A stretch of 64,000 bases of DNA from Hippopus hippopus (taxonomy: Eukaryota > Mollusca > Bivalvia > Cardiida > Cardiidae): positions 28,605,627 to 28,669,626 of the forward strand of contig OX328097.1 of the NCBI GenBank assembly GCA_946811185.2, read 5' to 3'. This document shows, piece by piece, positions 63,061 to 64,000 of this stretch (its first letter is position 1; the number at the start of each line of letters is the position of its first letter). The position numbers were made by a program, and so were the translations under genes. The notes beneath the pieces were generated by a model that was not told where the DNA came from, made no database searches, and was given only the letters and a program-made list of their open reading frames with translations.

Positions 63061-64000
63061 GAGGCACCTGTAAACAGTTTGTTTCGAATTGGCCATGGTC
63101 AAATTTAGAAATAATTGAGAAAGGTAGGTTTTCAGTGCAATTTTGATAAGAAGAAGAGTTATTACACCCATGAATTGTGTTAGATTTAGGAAAAGAAGCA
63201 TTTAATTTTTCTACGAAAGAGGAGGTCATGACCTTTCCTTCTTTGTTCTATAGGTTTGACCCCAAATGCGAATCTGAGGGGTCATGGAGCTAGCAGCCAT
63301 TTTTAGCGGCAAATATAAGGGTGGGGTAAGGGCATGAAAGATTGCGAAAAAACGGCATGGAAACGTGCTATTTTGGACTTTATCCCCAGATTATGTGTTG
63401 TTTTGAGTTTCAATTTAGCTTGGCATTTTCAGGCTAGCTTCCTGGGTTTGCATTTTGTGAATTTTGGAATATAGGCTAAAATGGCATATTTTGTCAGTTT
63501 TTTTCCGACCATCCCACTTGCCTGTATTGATCAGTAATTTTACTATTTGACAAGTTGAACATGATTTATTGATAAAATCTAAAGAAATAGGATTGTGCTG
63601 TTGCATTTAAGTGCTTTTTATAATTTCAGGTTGATTATTTTGACGTTTAAGTGAAAAGTTTGGTGTGACGTCCCAAGTACCTACAACATTTTACACCGAA
63701 ACTGTGTTCTGCTGCCTGAGGCTTGCCGAACGAATCGGGATTTCTCGTCCATTTCCGTTAATATCCGTTTTATGCGGTTTTACTTGGCTACGATAGAATA
63801 CTGTAACAATACAAGTCGAATCGAACAAGGTTCACAGAACATGCCCATGTCTCTGCATATCTAGTCCAACAACACATTTTACACAATGGATTTGCATGAT
63901 TTTATTCCATCACAATACATGTTTTTTCCTACATTATATTTTACAATATTGAGTCGTTGGACTGAAGGGTCTTCATGTCGCTGCACTGTCAACGGTACTG
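63061..64000. other. No clear feature
   Basis: Unique-looking DNA. The stretch 63230-63330 has GGCAAATATAAGGGTGGGG but no motif I trust. Window ends here. Confidence 0.35.

Noticed and set aside
60100..64000. Upstream GT43 exons (DDDNTY motif)
   Set aside because: I scanned the minus strand for the motif and its neighbours and found none; they are probably outside the window.

Overview
Organism. This is AT-rich, intron- and repeat-dominated animal DNA. I see no operons, ribosome binding sites, rRNA, intact tRNA genes or CRISPR arrays. The repeat content looks like a bivalve mollusc, probably a heterodont (clam-type) genome. It has tRNA-derived SINEs whose 3' tail reads ...CTGAAATAATGTTGAAAACGGCGTTAAAC, many short MITEs, and pearl/Helentron-like elements with central tandem repeats. 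The species-level guess is inference from recalled repeat types, not a database match. Genes. Only two loci are well supported. (1) The minus strand at 57.7-60.1 kb carries the last three coding exons of a GT43 glucuronosyltransferase (B3GAT family), with exact splice sites, phases that join in frame, and the acceptor- and UDP-binding residues at the family spacing. Its 5' exons, including the DDD motif, were not found and are probably beyond 64 kb. (2) The plus strand at 36.1-36.7 kb carries the last two (possibly three) coding exons of an unrecognised protein, followed by a canonical AATAAA and a GT-rich downstream element. A CpG-containing segment at 2.0-2.2 kb with an NRF-1-like palindrome may be a promoter and first exon, and 3.6 kb may hold another exon; both are weak. 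Layout. 0-2.0 and 8.0-9.7 kb: a direct segmental duplication. 3.7-5.35, 10.0-11.65 and 39.3-40.6 kb: three pearl/HINE-like elements sharing one architecture. 11.7-12.8, 19.1-20.7, 22.3-22.8, 25.1-27.4 and 62.2-63.1 kb: local tandem repeats, including a (CT)n-rich tract carrying a repeated foldback unit. 53.4-56.2 kb: a long inverted repeat around a full-length SINE. 44.27-46.07 kb: a possible hAT-like element. Everywhere between lie members of two TTAA-flanked, piggyBac-like MITE families: 'A' (about 10 copies, core hairpin TGTAGATCAAGATCAG...) and 'B' (about 50 copies, core hairpin AAATGCTGGTAACCAGCATTTT). Many B copies are head-to-tail with shared TTAA junctions, and some are nested. A third MITE family, 'C' (ends TGAGCCATGCTCTG), has four copies. 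How it fits together. The window is mostly intron and intergenic DNA built by repeated MITE insertion into MITEs. The glucuronosyltransferase introns alone hold A, B and C copies, one of them only 25 bp from a splice acceptor. The most unusual items are perfect 24-35 bp palindromes with hAT-like ends (one with an 8-bp target duplication), and a ~20-nt loop sequence shared by two foldback families whose arms are unrelated.
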